Source of the DNA: DATAOG01 sp963840925
Lineage (GTDB): Bacteria; Pseudomonadota; Alphaproteobacteria; Geminicoccales; Geminicoccaceae
DNA length: 64,000 nt
Assembly: GCA_963840925.1 (NCBI GenBank)
Contig: CAWJAY010000036.1
Span: 56,645-120,644, forward strand
Reading direction: 5' to 3'
The notes under the pieces are model-generated. The model ran no database searches. It worked only from the letters and a program-made list of their open reading frames with translations, and was not told the origin of the DNA. How positions within the stretch are numbered: position 1 is the first letter of the stretch; every line of letters begins with the position of its first letter. This document shows positions 1-7,748 of this stretch, one piece after another. Made by a program: the position numbers and the translations under genes.

Positions 1-603
1 ATCGGCGACCGCGAGCGCCTGGCTGATGTCCTGCTCGACCACGACCACGGTCGTGCCGCTGCCGGCGATATCGCGGAGCGCCGCGTAGATATCGCGGATC
101 ACCAACGGCGCGAGCCCGAGGCTCAGCTCGTCGCAAAGCAGAAGCCTCGGGTTGGCCATCAGGGCGCGGCCGATCGCGACCATCTGCTGCTCGCCGCCCG
201 AGAGCGAGAGCGCAGCGCTCTGCCGGCGCTCGGCCAGGACCGGGAACAGCGCGTAGACCCGGTCGAGCTGCCAGCTGCCGCCGCGGCGGCCATGGGCGCC
301 GACCCTAAGATTATCCTCGACGCTGAGCGATCGGAACAGGCGGCGGCCCTCGGGCACCATCGCGACCCCTAGACGGACGATCTCGTGGCTCGGCAGGCCG
401 CCGATGGGCCTGCCCTCGAGCCGGACCGCGTCGCGCCCGGCCGGCAGCAGGCCCGTGATGCTGCGCAGAAGTGTCGATTTGCCCGCGCCGTTGGCACCGA
501 TCAGCGCCACCGTCTCGCACGCGCCGACCCGGACGTCGACAGAGAACAGCGCCTGGAAGTCGCCGTAAAAAGCATCGAGCCGGCGGGTCTCGAGCAAGGG
601 CAC
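1..603 (-). CDS. livF: LivF-type branched-chain amino acid ABC transporter ATPase (partial)
   Basis: ATP-hydrolysing subunit of a high-affinity branched-chain amino acid-type importer; it energises uptake from the cytoplasmic face with LivG. Reading from a GTG at 603, the frame is open to the window edge, so the 3' end is missing. Walker A (GANGAGKST) lies at residues 36-44. An ABC signature LSGGEQQ, a Walker B ending LLLCDE and the LGLAP stretch typical of LivF follow. The GTG starts 2 nt after the livG stop, which suggests translational coupling. No upstream ATG fits the frame. The permease genes livH and livM are not in view and may lie to the left. The family call is firm; the substrate may be an aromatic or other carboxylate rather than an amino acid, given the neighbours. 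Confidence 0.9.
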   Translation of the reverse strand, partial: MPLLETRRLDAFYGDFQALFSVDVRVGACETVALIGANGAGKSTLLRSITGLLPAGRDAVRLEGRPIGGLPSHEIVRLGVAMVPEGRRLFRSLSVEDNLRVGAHGRRGGSWQLDRVYALFPVLAERRQSAALSLSGGEQQMVAIGRALMANPRLLLCDELSLGLAPLVIRDIYAALRDIAGSGTTVVVVEQDISQALAVAD

Positions 604-604
604 G

Positions 605-1393
605 TCAGCAAGCGTCGAGCGCGATGCCAAGGTAGATCTCGTGGACGGCCTGGCTGCGCATGACCGCCTTCGGCTCGCCGTCGGCGATCTTCTTGCCGAA
701 ATGGATCACGATCAAGCGCTCGACGCTGGCCAGCAGCGCGTGCACGACGTGCTCGATCCAGATGATCGACACCCCGCCGGCGCGGACGCCCCGGATGGTC
801 TGGATCAGCTGCTGGCATTCGGGCTCGCTGAGGCCGCCCGCGATCTCGTCGAGCAGCAAGAGTTTCGGGTCGGTCGCCAGCGCGCGGGCCAGCTCCAGCC
901 GCTTGCGCTCGAGCAGCGTGACGCTGCCGGCCAGCCGGTTCGCCTTGGCTGCAAGGCCGGTCCGCTCGAGGATGTCGATGCAGCGGCCCTCGAGCGCGAC
1001 CGCGCGCCGGTCGCCGCCGAAGGTCGCGCCGACCAGCAGGTTCTCGAACACGGTGAGCCCGGCGAACGGCTGCGGGATCTGATACGAGCGGGCGATCCCG
1101 AGCTGGCAACGCCGGAACGGCGGCAGCCCCGTGATCTCCCGCCCCTCGAACCGGACCTGGCCGCTGTCGGACCGCGTTTCGCCCGCGATGAGGTTGAAGA
1201 TGCTGGTCTTGCCGGCGCCGTTGGGGCCGATCACGCCGAGCGCCTCGCCGGCCGCGAGCTCGAGGTCGAGCTGATCGGCGACCAGCACCGCGCCGAACCG
1301 TTTGCTGACCGCCACGAGCTCGAGAATCGGCGCCGTGCCGGCGGCGCCAGCGCTCACCGTGCGCCGATCAATTCCGGCTCGGCTGCGGTCCAC
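605..1393 (-). CDS. livG: LivG-type branched-chain amino acid ABC transporter ATPase
   Basis: Second ATPase of the Liv-type importer, 262 aa. Walker A (GPNGAGKT) is at residues 56-63. The Walker B region reads LLLLDE and is followed by IAGGL rather than the usual PAAGL. The ABC signature is degenerate: the place of LSYGEQ is taken by TLLERKRLELARAL, a variant I recall from some LivG-like ATPases. The start is a GTG at 1393; a second in-frame GTG at 1357 would remove a 12-residue tail and fits the family length equally well. It lies 13 nt downstream of the ring-cleavage dioxygenase and just upstream of livF, so dioxygenase and transporter are probably co-transcribed. Confidence 0.9.
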   Translation of the reverse strand: MDRSRAGIDRRTVSAGAAGTAPILELVAVSKRFGAVLVADQLDLELAAGEALGVIGPNGAGKTSIFNLIAGETRSDSGQVRFEGREITGLPPFRRCQLGIARSYQIPQPFAGLTVFENLLVGATFGGDRRAVALEGRCIDILERTGLAAKANRLAGSVTLLERKRLELARALATDPKLLLLDEIAGGLSEPECQQLIQTIRGVRAGGVSIIWIEHVVHALLASVERLIVIHFGKKIADGEPKAVMRSQAVHEIYLGIALDAC

Positions 1394-1406
1394 CGATCGA
1401 GCGGCT

Positions 1407-2297
1407 TCAGGGCGCCGGCACCAGCACGAGGTCCGCCTCGACCGTCCAGAACGGATTGCCCAGGCCGAGCTCGGCGGCGCGCGCCGGATCGTCGTGGCGG
1501 ACGAAGTCGCCGATCAGGCTCTGCTTGACGCCGAACACCGCGTCCGAGCCGAGGTAGGGGTCGTCCGGCGTGAAGATGTGGGTGGTGACCGGCTCGAAGC
1601 CGGGGGCGGCGGCGATGATGTGGATGTGGGCCGGCCGGTTGGGATGGCGCGCCAGGCGCTGCAGCAGCTGGCCGACCGGGCCGTCGTGGGGGATCGGATA
1701 GTGGCGCGGCTTGGCCGAGCGGAACCGATAGCGGCCCCGAGCATCGGTCCGGAACCGGCCGCGAAGGTTCATGTCCGGCTGGATGCCCTTCTGCTGCACG
1801 TCATAGAAGCCATCCGCGTTCGCCTGCCAGACGTCGAGCCGGGCACCTTCGATCGGCCGGCCGTCGGGATCGCGGACCTGGCCGGACACCAGCAATGGCT
1901 CGCCCTTGCCATCGAGGCAGATGCTGTCGCCCTGCGCGCGCTCCGGCGCGCCCGCGACGTGGAACGGCCCCAGCACGGTGCTCTCGGTCGCGCCCGAGGG
2001 CTTGTGGTGGTTGATCGCGTCGACCAGCATCGAGACCCCAAGGATGTCCGAAAGCAGGATGTACTCCTGGCGCCAGTCGCTGCACATCTGGCCGGTCGCG
2101 GTAAGAAACTCGATCGCGGCCAGCCACTCGGCCATGGTCGGCTCGACTTCCTTGATCGCGGCGTGCAGGTGCCGGATCACGACCGCCATCACCTCCTTCA
2201 GGCGCGGGTCGGGGCAATCCGCCATCCGGGCGATCACGGTCTCGGCCGAGTTCGCCTCGGTGAAATACGCCAGGTCCTGATCGCGATCGATCGCCAT
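1407..2297 (-). CDS. Intradiol ring-cleavage dioxygenase (hydroxyquinol 1,2-dioxygenase-like)
   Basis: Non-haem Fe(III) enzyme that opens a catechol-type ring between the two hydroxyls; 296 aa, the usual length for hydroxyquinol or catechol 1,2-dioxygenases. The four iron ligands are visible: Tyr165 (GFYDVQ), Tyr200 (RHYPIP), His224 and His226 (RPAHIH). An N-terminal helical dimerisation domain (about residues 1-100) precedes the TESTVLGPFHV segment typical of the hydroxyquinol/chlorocatechol branch. It sits in a Liv-type transporter operon, divergent from an HpaB/TftD-like monooxygenase, which together suggest hydroxylation of a phenol to hydroxyquinol followed by cleavage to maleylacetate. 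No maleylacetate reductase is in the window. Hydroxyquinol is favoured over catechol by the motif and context but is not proven. Confidence 0.85.
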   Translation of the reverse strand: MAIDRDQDLAYFTEANSAETVIARMADCPDPRLKEVMAVVIRHLHAAIKEVEPTMAEWLAAIEFLTATGQMCSDWRQEYILLSDILGVSMLVDAINHHKPSGATESTVLGPFHVAGAPERAQGDSICLDGKGEPLLVSGQVRDPDGRPIEGARLDVWQANADGFYDVQQKGIQPDMNLRGRFRTDARGRYRFRSAKPRHYPIPHDGPVGQLLQRLARHPNRPAHIHIIAAAPGFEPVTTHIFTPDDPYLGSDAVFGVKQSLIGDFVRHDDPARAAELGLGNPFWTVEADLVLVPAP

Positions 2298-2330
2298 GAC
2301 GGTCGCCTTGCTGGTTCACGGGCGGAGGGT

Positions 2331-3683
2331 TCAGGCGATCGCCTCCATCGCGCCCGCCGTCGGAACCTCGGGCGCGATCGAGTTGGAGGTGATCACCAGA
2401 TCGTATTTGAAGTCGCCGCCGAGCCGCCACTGGCCGCCGACCAGCGGCGTCTTGGCGACGTTCTTGAACGGCCCCTGGCCGCCCCATCTGATCGGCCCGA
2501 CGATCGTGTCCAGCGCGCTCGCCGCGACCGCTCCGATCAGCGCCTGGGCATCGCTCGGATCCCCGGACCGCCGCAGCGCGTCGAGCGCGACCTCGAACAG
2601 GGCGTGGGCGAACCCGATCGGCTGGGTCCACTGCCGGCCGGTGACCTCGGTGTAGGCTTTGGCCAGATCGGCAGCCGCGATGCCGGTCAGCGAGCTCTTG
2701 AACGGGTGGCTCGGGCTCCACCAGATCTCCGAGGACAGGTTGTGGCCGCCATCGCCCAGCGCCTCGACCGCGACCGGGAACAACAGCGCCTTGCCGATGC
2801 TTGCGGCCTTGGGCGCGAAGCCCTGCTGCTTGGCCTGGTGCCAGAAGGTCGTGAAGTCGGGCGGAATGACGACGCCGGTCACGATCTCGCAGCCTGCCTG
2901 CTTGAAGGCCGAGATCTGGGCGGTGAAGTCGTCCGAGAGGTTCTGATAGCGGCCGGGATCGATCAGCTGGTAGCCCTGGCTCGCCAGCACCGGCGGGAAG
3001 CCCAGCTTCGGATCGCCCCAGGCGTTGCCGTCGCCGTCATTGGGAAACAGGCCGCCGACCACCTGGTTGGTGTCGAGCCTGCCCCACATATCGGTGAACA
3101 CCGCGATCACGTCCTCGAGGCCCCAGAAGAAGTGATAGGTGTATTCGAAGCCCGCGGCCGGATCGCCGCCCCGGGCGAAGAACCAGGGCTGCCAGGGTGC
3201 CACCGTCGAGATGCAGGGCACCTCGTTCAGCTCGCACTGGTCGGACACCGGATTGGTGGTCTCCGGGGTCGAGGCGACGACCATCAGGTTGACCCGCTCG
3301 CCAAGGATCAGCTCGGATGCGACTTCGGCCGCGCGGTTCGGGTTGCTCTGGCTGTCTTTGCGGACGATCTCGACCGGATACGCCGTGCCGTCGATCTCGA
3401 GGCCATCCTTGAGCACCGCGCGAATGCCGGCGAGGATGAACTCGTCGGCCTCGGCGAACGGCGCCAGCGGTCCGGTCGCCGGGCTGACGTAGCCGATCCG
3501 GATCGCATCGGCGGCGCGCGCCGGCCGGAGCCGCCCGAGCCGGCCGGCCGCCGCGAGCCCGACCGCGCCGAGCGCGGTCCGGTGCAGAAAACGCCGTCGA
3601 CTGAGCCTGTGCCGCGGCAGCTCGACGAGATGGGACGTCCCGGCTTCGGTCATTCGCGTGCCCTGGCCTGCGCTGGTTGTCAT
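2331..3683 (-). CDS. Liv-type ABC transporter substrate-binding protein (Tat signal)
   Basis: Periplasmic ligand-binding protein of the type I peripheral-binding (LivK/HAAT) family, first gene of the transporter-dioxygenase operon. The N terminus has a twin-arginine motif (SRRRFLHRT) followed by a hydrophobic Ala/Gly/Leu stretch, then the mature start IRIGYVSPATGPLA, the usual first strand of these proteins. The Tat signal suggests export in the folded state. The ATG at 3683 is taken as start; a TTG at 3704 and an ATG at 3653 are in-frame alternatives and none has a strong Shine-Dalgarno sequence. The stop lies 33 nt upstream of the dioxygenase start. The ligand is unknown; an aromatic acid is plausible from the neighbours. 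Confidence 0.87.
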   Translation of the reverse strand: MTTSAGQGTRMTEAGTSHLVELPRHRLSRRRFLHRTALGAVGLAAAGRLGRLRPARAADAIRIGYVSPATGPLAPFAEADEFILAGIRAVLKDGLEIDGTAYPVEIVRKDSQSNPNRAAEVASELILGERVNLMVVASTPETTNPVSDQCELNEVPCISTVAPWQPWFFARGGDPAAGFEYTYHFFWGLEDVIAVFTDMWGRLDTNQVVGGLFPNDGDGNAWGDPKLGFPPVLASQGYQLIDPGRYQNLSDDFTAQISAFKQAGCEIVTGVVIPPDFTTFWHQAKQQGFAPKAASIGKALLFPVAVEALGDGGHNLSSEIWWSPSHPFKSSLTGIAAADLAKAYTEVTGRQWTQPIGFAHALFEVALDALRRSGDPSDAQALIGAVAASALDTIVGPIRWGGQGPFKNVAKTPLVGGQWRLGGDFKYDLVITSNSIAPEVPTAGAMEAIA

Positions 3684-3704
3684 CTTGAGTTCACCAAGCC
3701 GCAA

Positions 3705-3779
3705 TGTTTTCTATTCTGACCGCGTTCGCAATCCGGACAAGAGTTTAGTATCAGCGTCGAGCAGTTCAGGGAGGGATGC
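3705..3779. promoter_or_regulatory. Divergent promoter region between transporter operon and monooxygenase
   Basis: The 75-bp gap is more AT-rich than its surroundings and must hold the promoters of both divergent units. A possible minus-ten TAGTAT for the rightward gene lies near 3748, and the sequence AGGGAGGGATGC just before the ATG at 3780 is a strong ribosome-binding site. No clear inverted repeat was found. Confidence 0.4.
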
Positions 3780-5366
3780 ATGGCGACCACTGCGAGGACC
3801 AGCCCCGAGCCGGAGGCGATCGGCGCAGTCCGCTCCGAGCGGCCGCAGACCGGGCAGGAGTACCTGGAGTCGCTGCGCGACGGGCGCGCCGTCTACATCT
3901 ACGGCGAGCGGGTCACCGACGTGACCGCGCACCCGGCGTTCCGCAACACTGCCCGGATGACCGCGCGCCTGTTCGATGCGCTCCACGATCCCGAGCGCGC
4001 GGCAAGGCTCCTGCTGCCGACCGACACCGGTAGCGGCGGCCGGACGCACGCGTTCTTCAAGGCGCCGACCTCGCTCGAGGAATCGATCGCCGGCCGCGAC
4101 GCGATCGCCGAATGGGCGCGGATCACCTATGGCTGGATGGGCCGCGCGCCCGACTACAAGGCGGCCTTCCTCGCGACGCTGGGCGCCAACGCCGACTTCT
4201 ACGACCCCTGGCAGGACAACGCCCGGCGTTGGTACCGCTTCTGCCAGGAGCGGGTGCCGTTCATCAACCACGCGATCATCCACCCGCCGGTCGACCGTGA
4301 CCGGCCGCCCAACGAGGTGGCCGACGTCTGCTGCCACGTCGAGCGCGAGACCGATGCCGGCCTGATCGTCTCCGGCGCCAAGGTGGTCGCGACCGGCTCG
4401 GCGCTGACCAACTACACCTTCGTTGCCCACCATGGCCTGATCCCGCTTCAGGACAAGAACTTCGCGCTGGTCTTCATGCTGCCGACCAATGCGCCCGGCG
4501 CCAAGCTGTTCTGCCGGACCTCGTACGAGATGACCGCAGCGGTCATGGCGAGCCCGTTCGACCAGCCGCTGTCCTCGCGGCTCGACGAGAACGATGCGAT
4601 CTTCGTGATGGACCAGGTGCTGGTGCCCTGGGAAAACGTGTTCGTGCTCGCCGACGTCGAGAAGGCGAACAACTTCTTTCCGCGCACCGGGTTCCTGCCG
4701 CGCTTCGTGGTCCACGGCTGCACGCGGCTCGCGGTCAAGCTCGACTTCATCGCCGGCCTGCTGCTGAAGGCGACCGAGGCCGCCGGCACCAAGGATTTCC
4801 GCGGCGTGCAGGCGAACGTCGGCGAGGTGATCGCCTGGCGCAACCTGTTCTGGGCGCTGACCGACGCGATGGTCCGCGACCCGCGCCCCTGGATCGGGCC
4901 CTACCTTTTGCCCAACATGGACCCGGGCAACGCCTATCAGATCATCGCGACGATCGCGTACAGCAAGGTCAAGTACATCATCGAGCAGACCGTGGCCTCG
5001 GGCCTGATCTACCTCAACTCGCACGCCCGCGATTTCGCCAATCCCGAGATTGCGCCCTATCTGGAGCGTTATCTGCGCGGTTCGAACGGCTACACCGCCA
5101 AGGAGCGGGTCAAGCTGATGAAGCTGCTCTGGGACTGCCTCGGCACCGAGTTCGGTGGCCGCCACGAGCTGTACGAGATCAACTACGGCGGCAGCACCGA
5201 GGAGATCCGCCGCTACTGCCTGTTCGGTGCCCAGGCCAACGGCAACGCCGACAAATTCCGCGGCTTCGCCGAGCAGTGCATGGAAGAATACGACCTCGAC
5301 GGCTGGCGCGTCCCCGACCTCACCGACCCGGGCGAATTTTCCCACCACGTGCGCGCGAGGGGCTGA
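3780..5366 (+). CDS. HpaB-family FADH2-dependent aromatic monooxygenase (large component)
   Basis: Flavin-dependent hydroxylase of the 4-hydroxyphenylacetate 3-hydroxylase family (HpaB_N and HpaB_C domains), 528 aa, close to TftD/HadA chlorophenol 4-monooxygenases and HpaB. GRAPDY (residues 121-126) matches the conserved GRSPDY loop that carries substrate-binding Arg and Tyr in HpaB, and the FINHAIIHPP segment near 164-170 holds the conserved His. Such enzymes use FADH2 supplied by a separate reductase (HpaC/TftC type), which is not in this window. A strong RBS precedes the ATG. Transcribed away from the hydroxyquinol-type dioxygenase, it is a good candidate for making hydroxyquinol from a resorcinol or phenol precursor; the substrate is inferred. 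Confidence 0.88.
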   Translation: MATTARTSPEPEAIGAVRSERPQTGQEYLESLRDGRAVYIYGERVTDVTAHPAFRNTARMTARLFDALHDPERAARLLLPTDTGSGGRTHAFFKAPTSLEESIAGRDAIAEWARITYGWMGRAPDYKAAFLATLGANADFYDPWQDNARRWYRFCQERVPFINHAIIHPPVDRDRPPNEVADVCCHVERETDAGLIVSGAKVVATGSALTNYTFVAHHGLIPLQDKNFALVFMLPTNAPGAKLFCRTSYEMTAAVMASPFDQPLSSRLDENDAIFVMDQVLVPWENVFVLADVEKANNFFPRTGFLPRFVVHGCTRLAVKLDFIAGLLLKATEAAGTKDFRGVQANVGEVIAWRNLFWALTDAMVRDPRPWIGPYLLPNMDPGNAYQIIATIAYSKVKYIIEQTVASGLIYLNSHARDFANPEIAPYLERYLRGSNGYTAKERVKLMKLLWDCLGTEFGGRHELYEINYGGSTEEIRRYCLFGAQANGNADKFRGFAEQCMEEYDLDGWRVPDLTDPGEFSHHVRARG

Positions 5367-5379
5367 CCAGAGTCTCGCG

Positions 5380-5670
5380 CTACGCTGGAGGCTTGCTGCG
5401 AGTCCGCTGGCGGCCTGGCGGTCGCTCGGCCCCCACCTCATCACCCGGGCGCGGCGGCAGGCTGCCCAGGCGGGCGAGGACCTGATCGAACTTCGCGCGG
5501 TCCGCACGGTCGGCCCGGCTGCGGAAGTAGGTCGCGGTGTTGAGCGCGCTCACCTTCTCCGCGACCGCCGTGGCGATGAACTGATTGAGGCTCACCCCGT
5601 CGGCGCGCGCCAGATCCTCGGCCACCCGCTTGATCGAAGCCGAGAGGCGCAGCGGATAGGTCGGGCTCAT
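5380..5670 (-). CDS. Ribbon-helix-helix antitoxin-like protein
   Basis: Small DNA-binding antitoxin candidate, 96 aa. The N terminus (PLRLSASIKRVAEDLARADGV then SLNQFIATAVAEKV) has the beta-strand and two-helix pattern of RHH/Arc-type antitoxins including the SLNQFI helix, followed by a disordered Arg/Pro-rich tail likely to contact the toxin. Its ATG overlaps the stop of the PIN toxin (ATGA at 5667-5670), so the pair is translationally coupled with the toxin first, an inverted order relative to classical vapBC but seen in the COG1569-type PIN group. It ends 13 nt from the convergent monooxygenase gene. Confidence 0.75.
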   Translation of the reverse strand: MSPTYPLRLSASIKRVAEDLARADGVSLNQFIATAVAEKVSALNTATYFRSRADRADRAKFDQVLARLGSLPPRPGDEVGAERPPGRQRTRSKPPA

Positions 5671-6086
5671 CGGAGTCTCCGTAAGAGTTCGGCCGGCTGC
5701 TCGACCCTGATGCCGAAGCCGCTCGCGGCCGCCGCCAGATGGCGCACGTTGAAGGTCGCAATCGTATCGGCCCGACCGTTGAGTGCCGTCTCCAGCACCA
5801 TGTCGTCGTCCACGTCGGTTGAGCGCGCGCGCCAGAGAAAGTGCAGGTCGACCGGCACGCAGCTTTCCGCCAACTGGTCGAGCATCACATCCATATCCTC
5901 GGCCGCGCCTCTGGCCGCGCGCAGGATCTCCGGCCGCTTCAGGACCGCCTCCCACTCCAGCATCAGGGGCACCGACACCAGGAGCTGGAACCGTCCGTCA
6001 ACCGCGGCAATGAGCAGCTGGCGGCTGGCGCCCGTGGGGCTGAGCACCCCCGCAACCACGACATCGGTGTCCAGGACCACGCGCAT
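5667..6086 (-). CDS. PIN-domain toxin (putative RNase of a type II TA pair)
   Basis: Probable ribonuclease toxin of the PIN superfamily, 139 aa. Acidic residues expected for metal binding are visible: Asp6 in VLDTDV, Glu44/Glu46 in LEWEAVL, and Asp94/Asp95 in DVDDDMVLETA, with TFNVRHL at the end of the fold. Length and motifs fit the COG1569 putative toxin family. It is the first gene of a two-gene operon with an RHH antitoxin. The ATG coincides with a palindrome that overlaps a good promoter, so the mRNA is likely leaderless or nearly so and probably autoregulated by the RHH partner (inferred). Confidence 0.8.
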   Translation of the reverse strand: MRVVLDTDVVVAGVLSPTGASRQLLIAAVDGRFQLLVSVPLMLEWEAVLKRPEILRAARGAAEDMDVMLDQLAESCVPVDLHFLWRARSTDVDDDMVLETALNGRADTIATFNVRHLAAAASGFGIRVEQPAELLRRLR

Positions 6087-6120
6087 GACATCATATATGG
6101 CATCAGGGTAGTACCCACAA
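6084..6120 (-). promoter_or_regulatory. Toxin-antitoxin promoter and palindromic operator on the toxin start codon
   Basis: On the minus strand a minus-35-like TTGTGG (6115-6120) and a minus-10-like TATATG (6092-6097) are separated by exactly 17 bp. The minus-10 ends 5 nt before the toxin ATG (6084-6086), placing the transcription start at or next to the start codon. An imperfect 20-bp palindrome at 6086-6105, with a perfect CATATATG centre and TGA/TCA ends, covers the minus-10 and touches the ATG. It is the likely binding site of the RHH antitoxin. Confidence 0.6.
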
Positions 6121-6201
6121 GCCGCACTGGCCGCGGCGGCTTGCTACCTTCGGGACCGGCTCCGGACAAGCGGGAGGCGGCTTTATATCCGCGCGTCGAT
6201 C

Positions 6202-6744
6202 TCAGCGCTCGGGATACTTTGGGTGCCAGAGGCGGTCCTGGTAGTCCTGCTCATAGGCCTGGCCGCCCGGGGAGCTGATCAGCTCGAGCTGGAGGCCCCA
6301 GGGCGCCCGGAAATAGACCCAGCGGTTGCCCGCACTCGGGCCCGAGGTCATCGTCGTCGGCGCGCCCTGTATCTCGACGCCCTTTTCACGGAGAAAAGCG
6401 ACGGCGGCGTCGAGGTCGTCGACGTAGAAGCCGAGGTGGCAGGCGCCGATGTCGCTGTTCCTCGGGTGCTTCCGGTTCTGGTCGGGCGATTGATATTCGA
6501 ACAGCTCGAGGTTGGAGCCGTTGGCGCAGCGCAGGTAGCGCATTTTCTTGACCACGGCGCGCGGGTGGACGCCCAGATGAACCGCCATCCAGTCGTCGTC
6601 GGCCTGGAACGGGCCGAGCGGAAAAAACTCTTGGCAGCCGAGCACGCCGACGAAGAAGGCGACGGCTTGGTCCAGGTCGGGGACCGTGATGCCGATGTGC
6701 TCGGTGCCGCGCAGGCCCGGCAGCCCGCCCGTCGCTTGCGCCAT
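6202..6744 (-). CDS. VOC-family (glyoxalase/dioxygenase fold) protein
   Basis: Metal-dependent enzyme of the vicinal oxygen chelate superfamily, 180 aa. Two beta-alpha-beta-beta-beta modules are visible: HIGITVPDLDQAVAFF begins the first (about residue 16) and HLGFYVDDLDAAVAFLREKG the second (about residue 98). Candidate metal ligands are the His at the start of each module, the Glu in NLELFEYQ and the Glu in LQLELISSP. The start at 6744 is supported by GGGGGAGG a few bases upstream. It is the last gene of the ribose-type ABC operon, 17 nt after the permease, so it may process the imported compound or a derivative. The reaction is not predictable from sequence. Confidence 0.85.
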   Translation of the reverse strand: MAQATGGLPGLRGTEHIGITVPDLDQAVAFFVGVLGCQEFFPLGPFQADDDWMAVHLGVHPRAVVKKMRYLRCANGSNLELFEYQSPDQNRKHPRNSDIGACHLGFYVDDLDAAVAFLREKGVEIQGAPTTMTSGPSAGNRWVYFRAPWGLQLELISSPGGQAYEQDYQDRLWHPKYPER

Positions 6745-6761
6745 GTTTGCCTCCCCCGGTC

Positions 6762-7748
6762 TCACCGGCTGCGGTTCAGATAAAACGCCGCCGCGACGAT
6801 GATGATTGTGCCTTTGATCACATACTGCCACTGGACCTGGAAGCCCAGCATCAGCACCAGATTGAACAGGATGATCAGGATCAGCGCGCCGGCCAGCGCG
6901 CCGAAGATGCTGCCGCGGCCGCCGGTGATTGCAACCCCACCCATCACGCAGGCGACGATCGAATTGAGCTCGTAGCCGCGGCCGACCCAGTTGTCGATGC
7001 TGCCGACGTAACCGACCAGGAACAGGCCGCCGATCCCGGCCAGAACCGACGAGATGACGTAGCAGGCGATCGTCACCCGGTCGGCGGCAATGCCGCAGAG
7101 CCGCGCGGCCTCGGGGTTGCCGCCGACGATGTAGACCTTGCGCCCGAACGGCGTCGCATGGAGCAGGAACCCGAACAGCGCCGCGATCAGCGCGAGCGCC
7201 AGGAGGTTGATCGGCAGGCCGAAAAGATGGCCGGTGCCGAGCACCCGAAAGCCCGCCGGCAAGGCCCCCGACGGCGCGCCGCCGGTGTAGGCAAAGCGCA
7301 GCCCCTGGAGCACGATCATCATGGCCAGCGTGGCCAGGAACGGTGAGACCCGGCGCCTTGCCACGAGCCAGCCGTTGATCAGCCCGACCACGACGCCAAA
7401 GCCGATCGCGACCGCGAAGATCACCGGCACCATCAGGTTCGAGGTGGCGTTGAACGCGGTGCCGATCACCGCCACGGTCGCCATCAGCGAGGCGACCGAC
7501 AGATCGAAGCCGCGCACCAGCAGCACGAACGCCTGGCCGACCACGACCATGCCGAGAGGGGCGGCCTGGGTCAGCACGTCCTGGATGTTCTTGGCGCTGA
7601 GGAAGTTATCCGAGACCAGCGCGCCGAACCCGATCAGCACGCCGAGAAACAGGAACAGGCCGTAGCGCTCGAGCCAGCCGAGCGCGGCGTGGCGCCGCTC
7701 GAGGCTGACGGCACCGGCCGCGGCCTGCCCGAGTGCCGGGTTGCTCAT
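6762..7748 (-). CDS. Ribose-type ABC transporter permease (second)
   Basis: Inner-membrane permease of the RbsC/AraH-like family (BPD_transp_2), 328 aa, with about ten hydrophobic segments. Conserved family stretches include RGFDLSVASLMA (the GGIDLSVG-type loop, near residue 88), VYIVGGNPEAARLCGI (near 195) and GGRGSIFGALAGALIL near the C terminus. The ATG at 7748 overlaps the stop of the first permease (ATGA at 7745-7748). Two different permeases, one ATPase and one binding protein indicate a heterodimeric membrane channel for a sugar or polyol. The substrate is not evident. Confidence 0.9.
   Translation of the reverse strand: MSNPALGQAAAGAVSLERRHAALGWLERYGLFLFLGVLIGFGALVSDNFLSAKNIQDVLTQAAPLGMVVVGQAFVLLVRGFDLSVASLMATVAVIGTAFNATSNLMVPVIFAVAIGFGVVVGLINGWLVARRRVSPFLATLAMMIVLQGLRFAYTGGAPSGALPAGFRVLGTGHLFGLPINLLALALIAALFGFLLHATPFGRKVYIVGGNPEAARLCGIAADRVTIACYVISSVLAGIGGLFLVGYVGSIDNWVGRGYELNSIVACVMGGVAITGGRGSIFGALAGALILIILFNLVLMLGFQVQWQYVIKGTIIIVAAAFYLNRSR

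Noticed and set aside
1302..3719. Very long open frame on the plus strand through the dioxygenase and binding-protein genes (805 codons)
   Set aside because: It is the complement of GC3-rich real genes; its product is Arg/Asp/Ala/Gly-rich without domains, and the minus-strand frames match known families over their full length.
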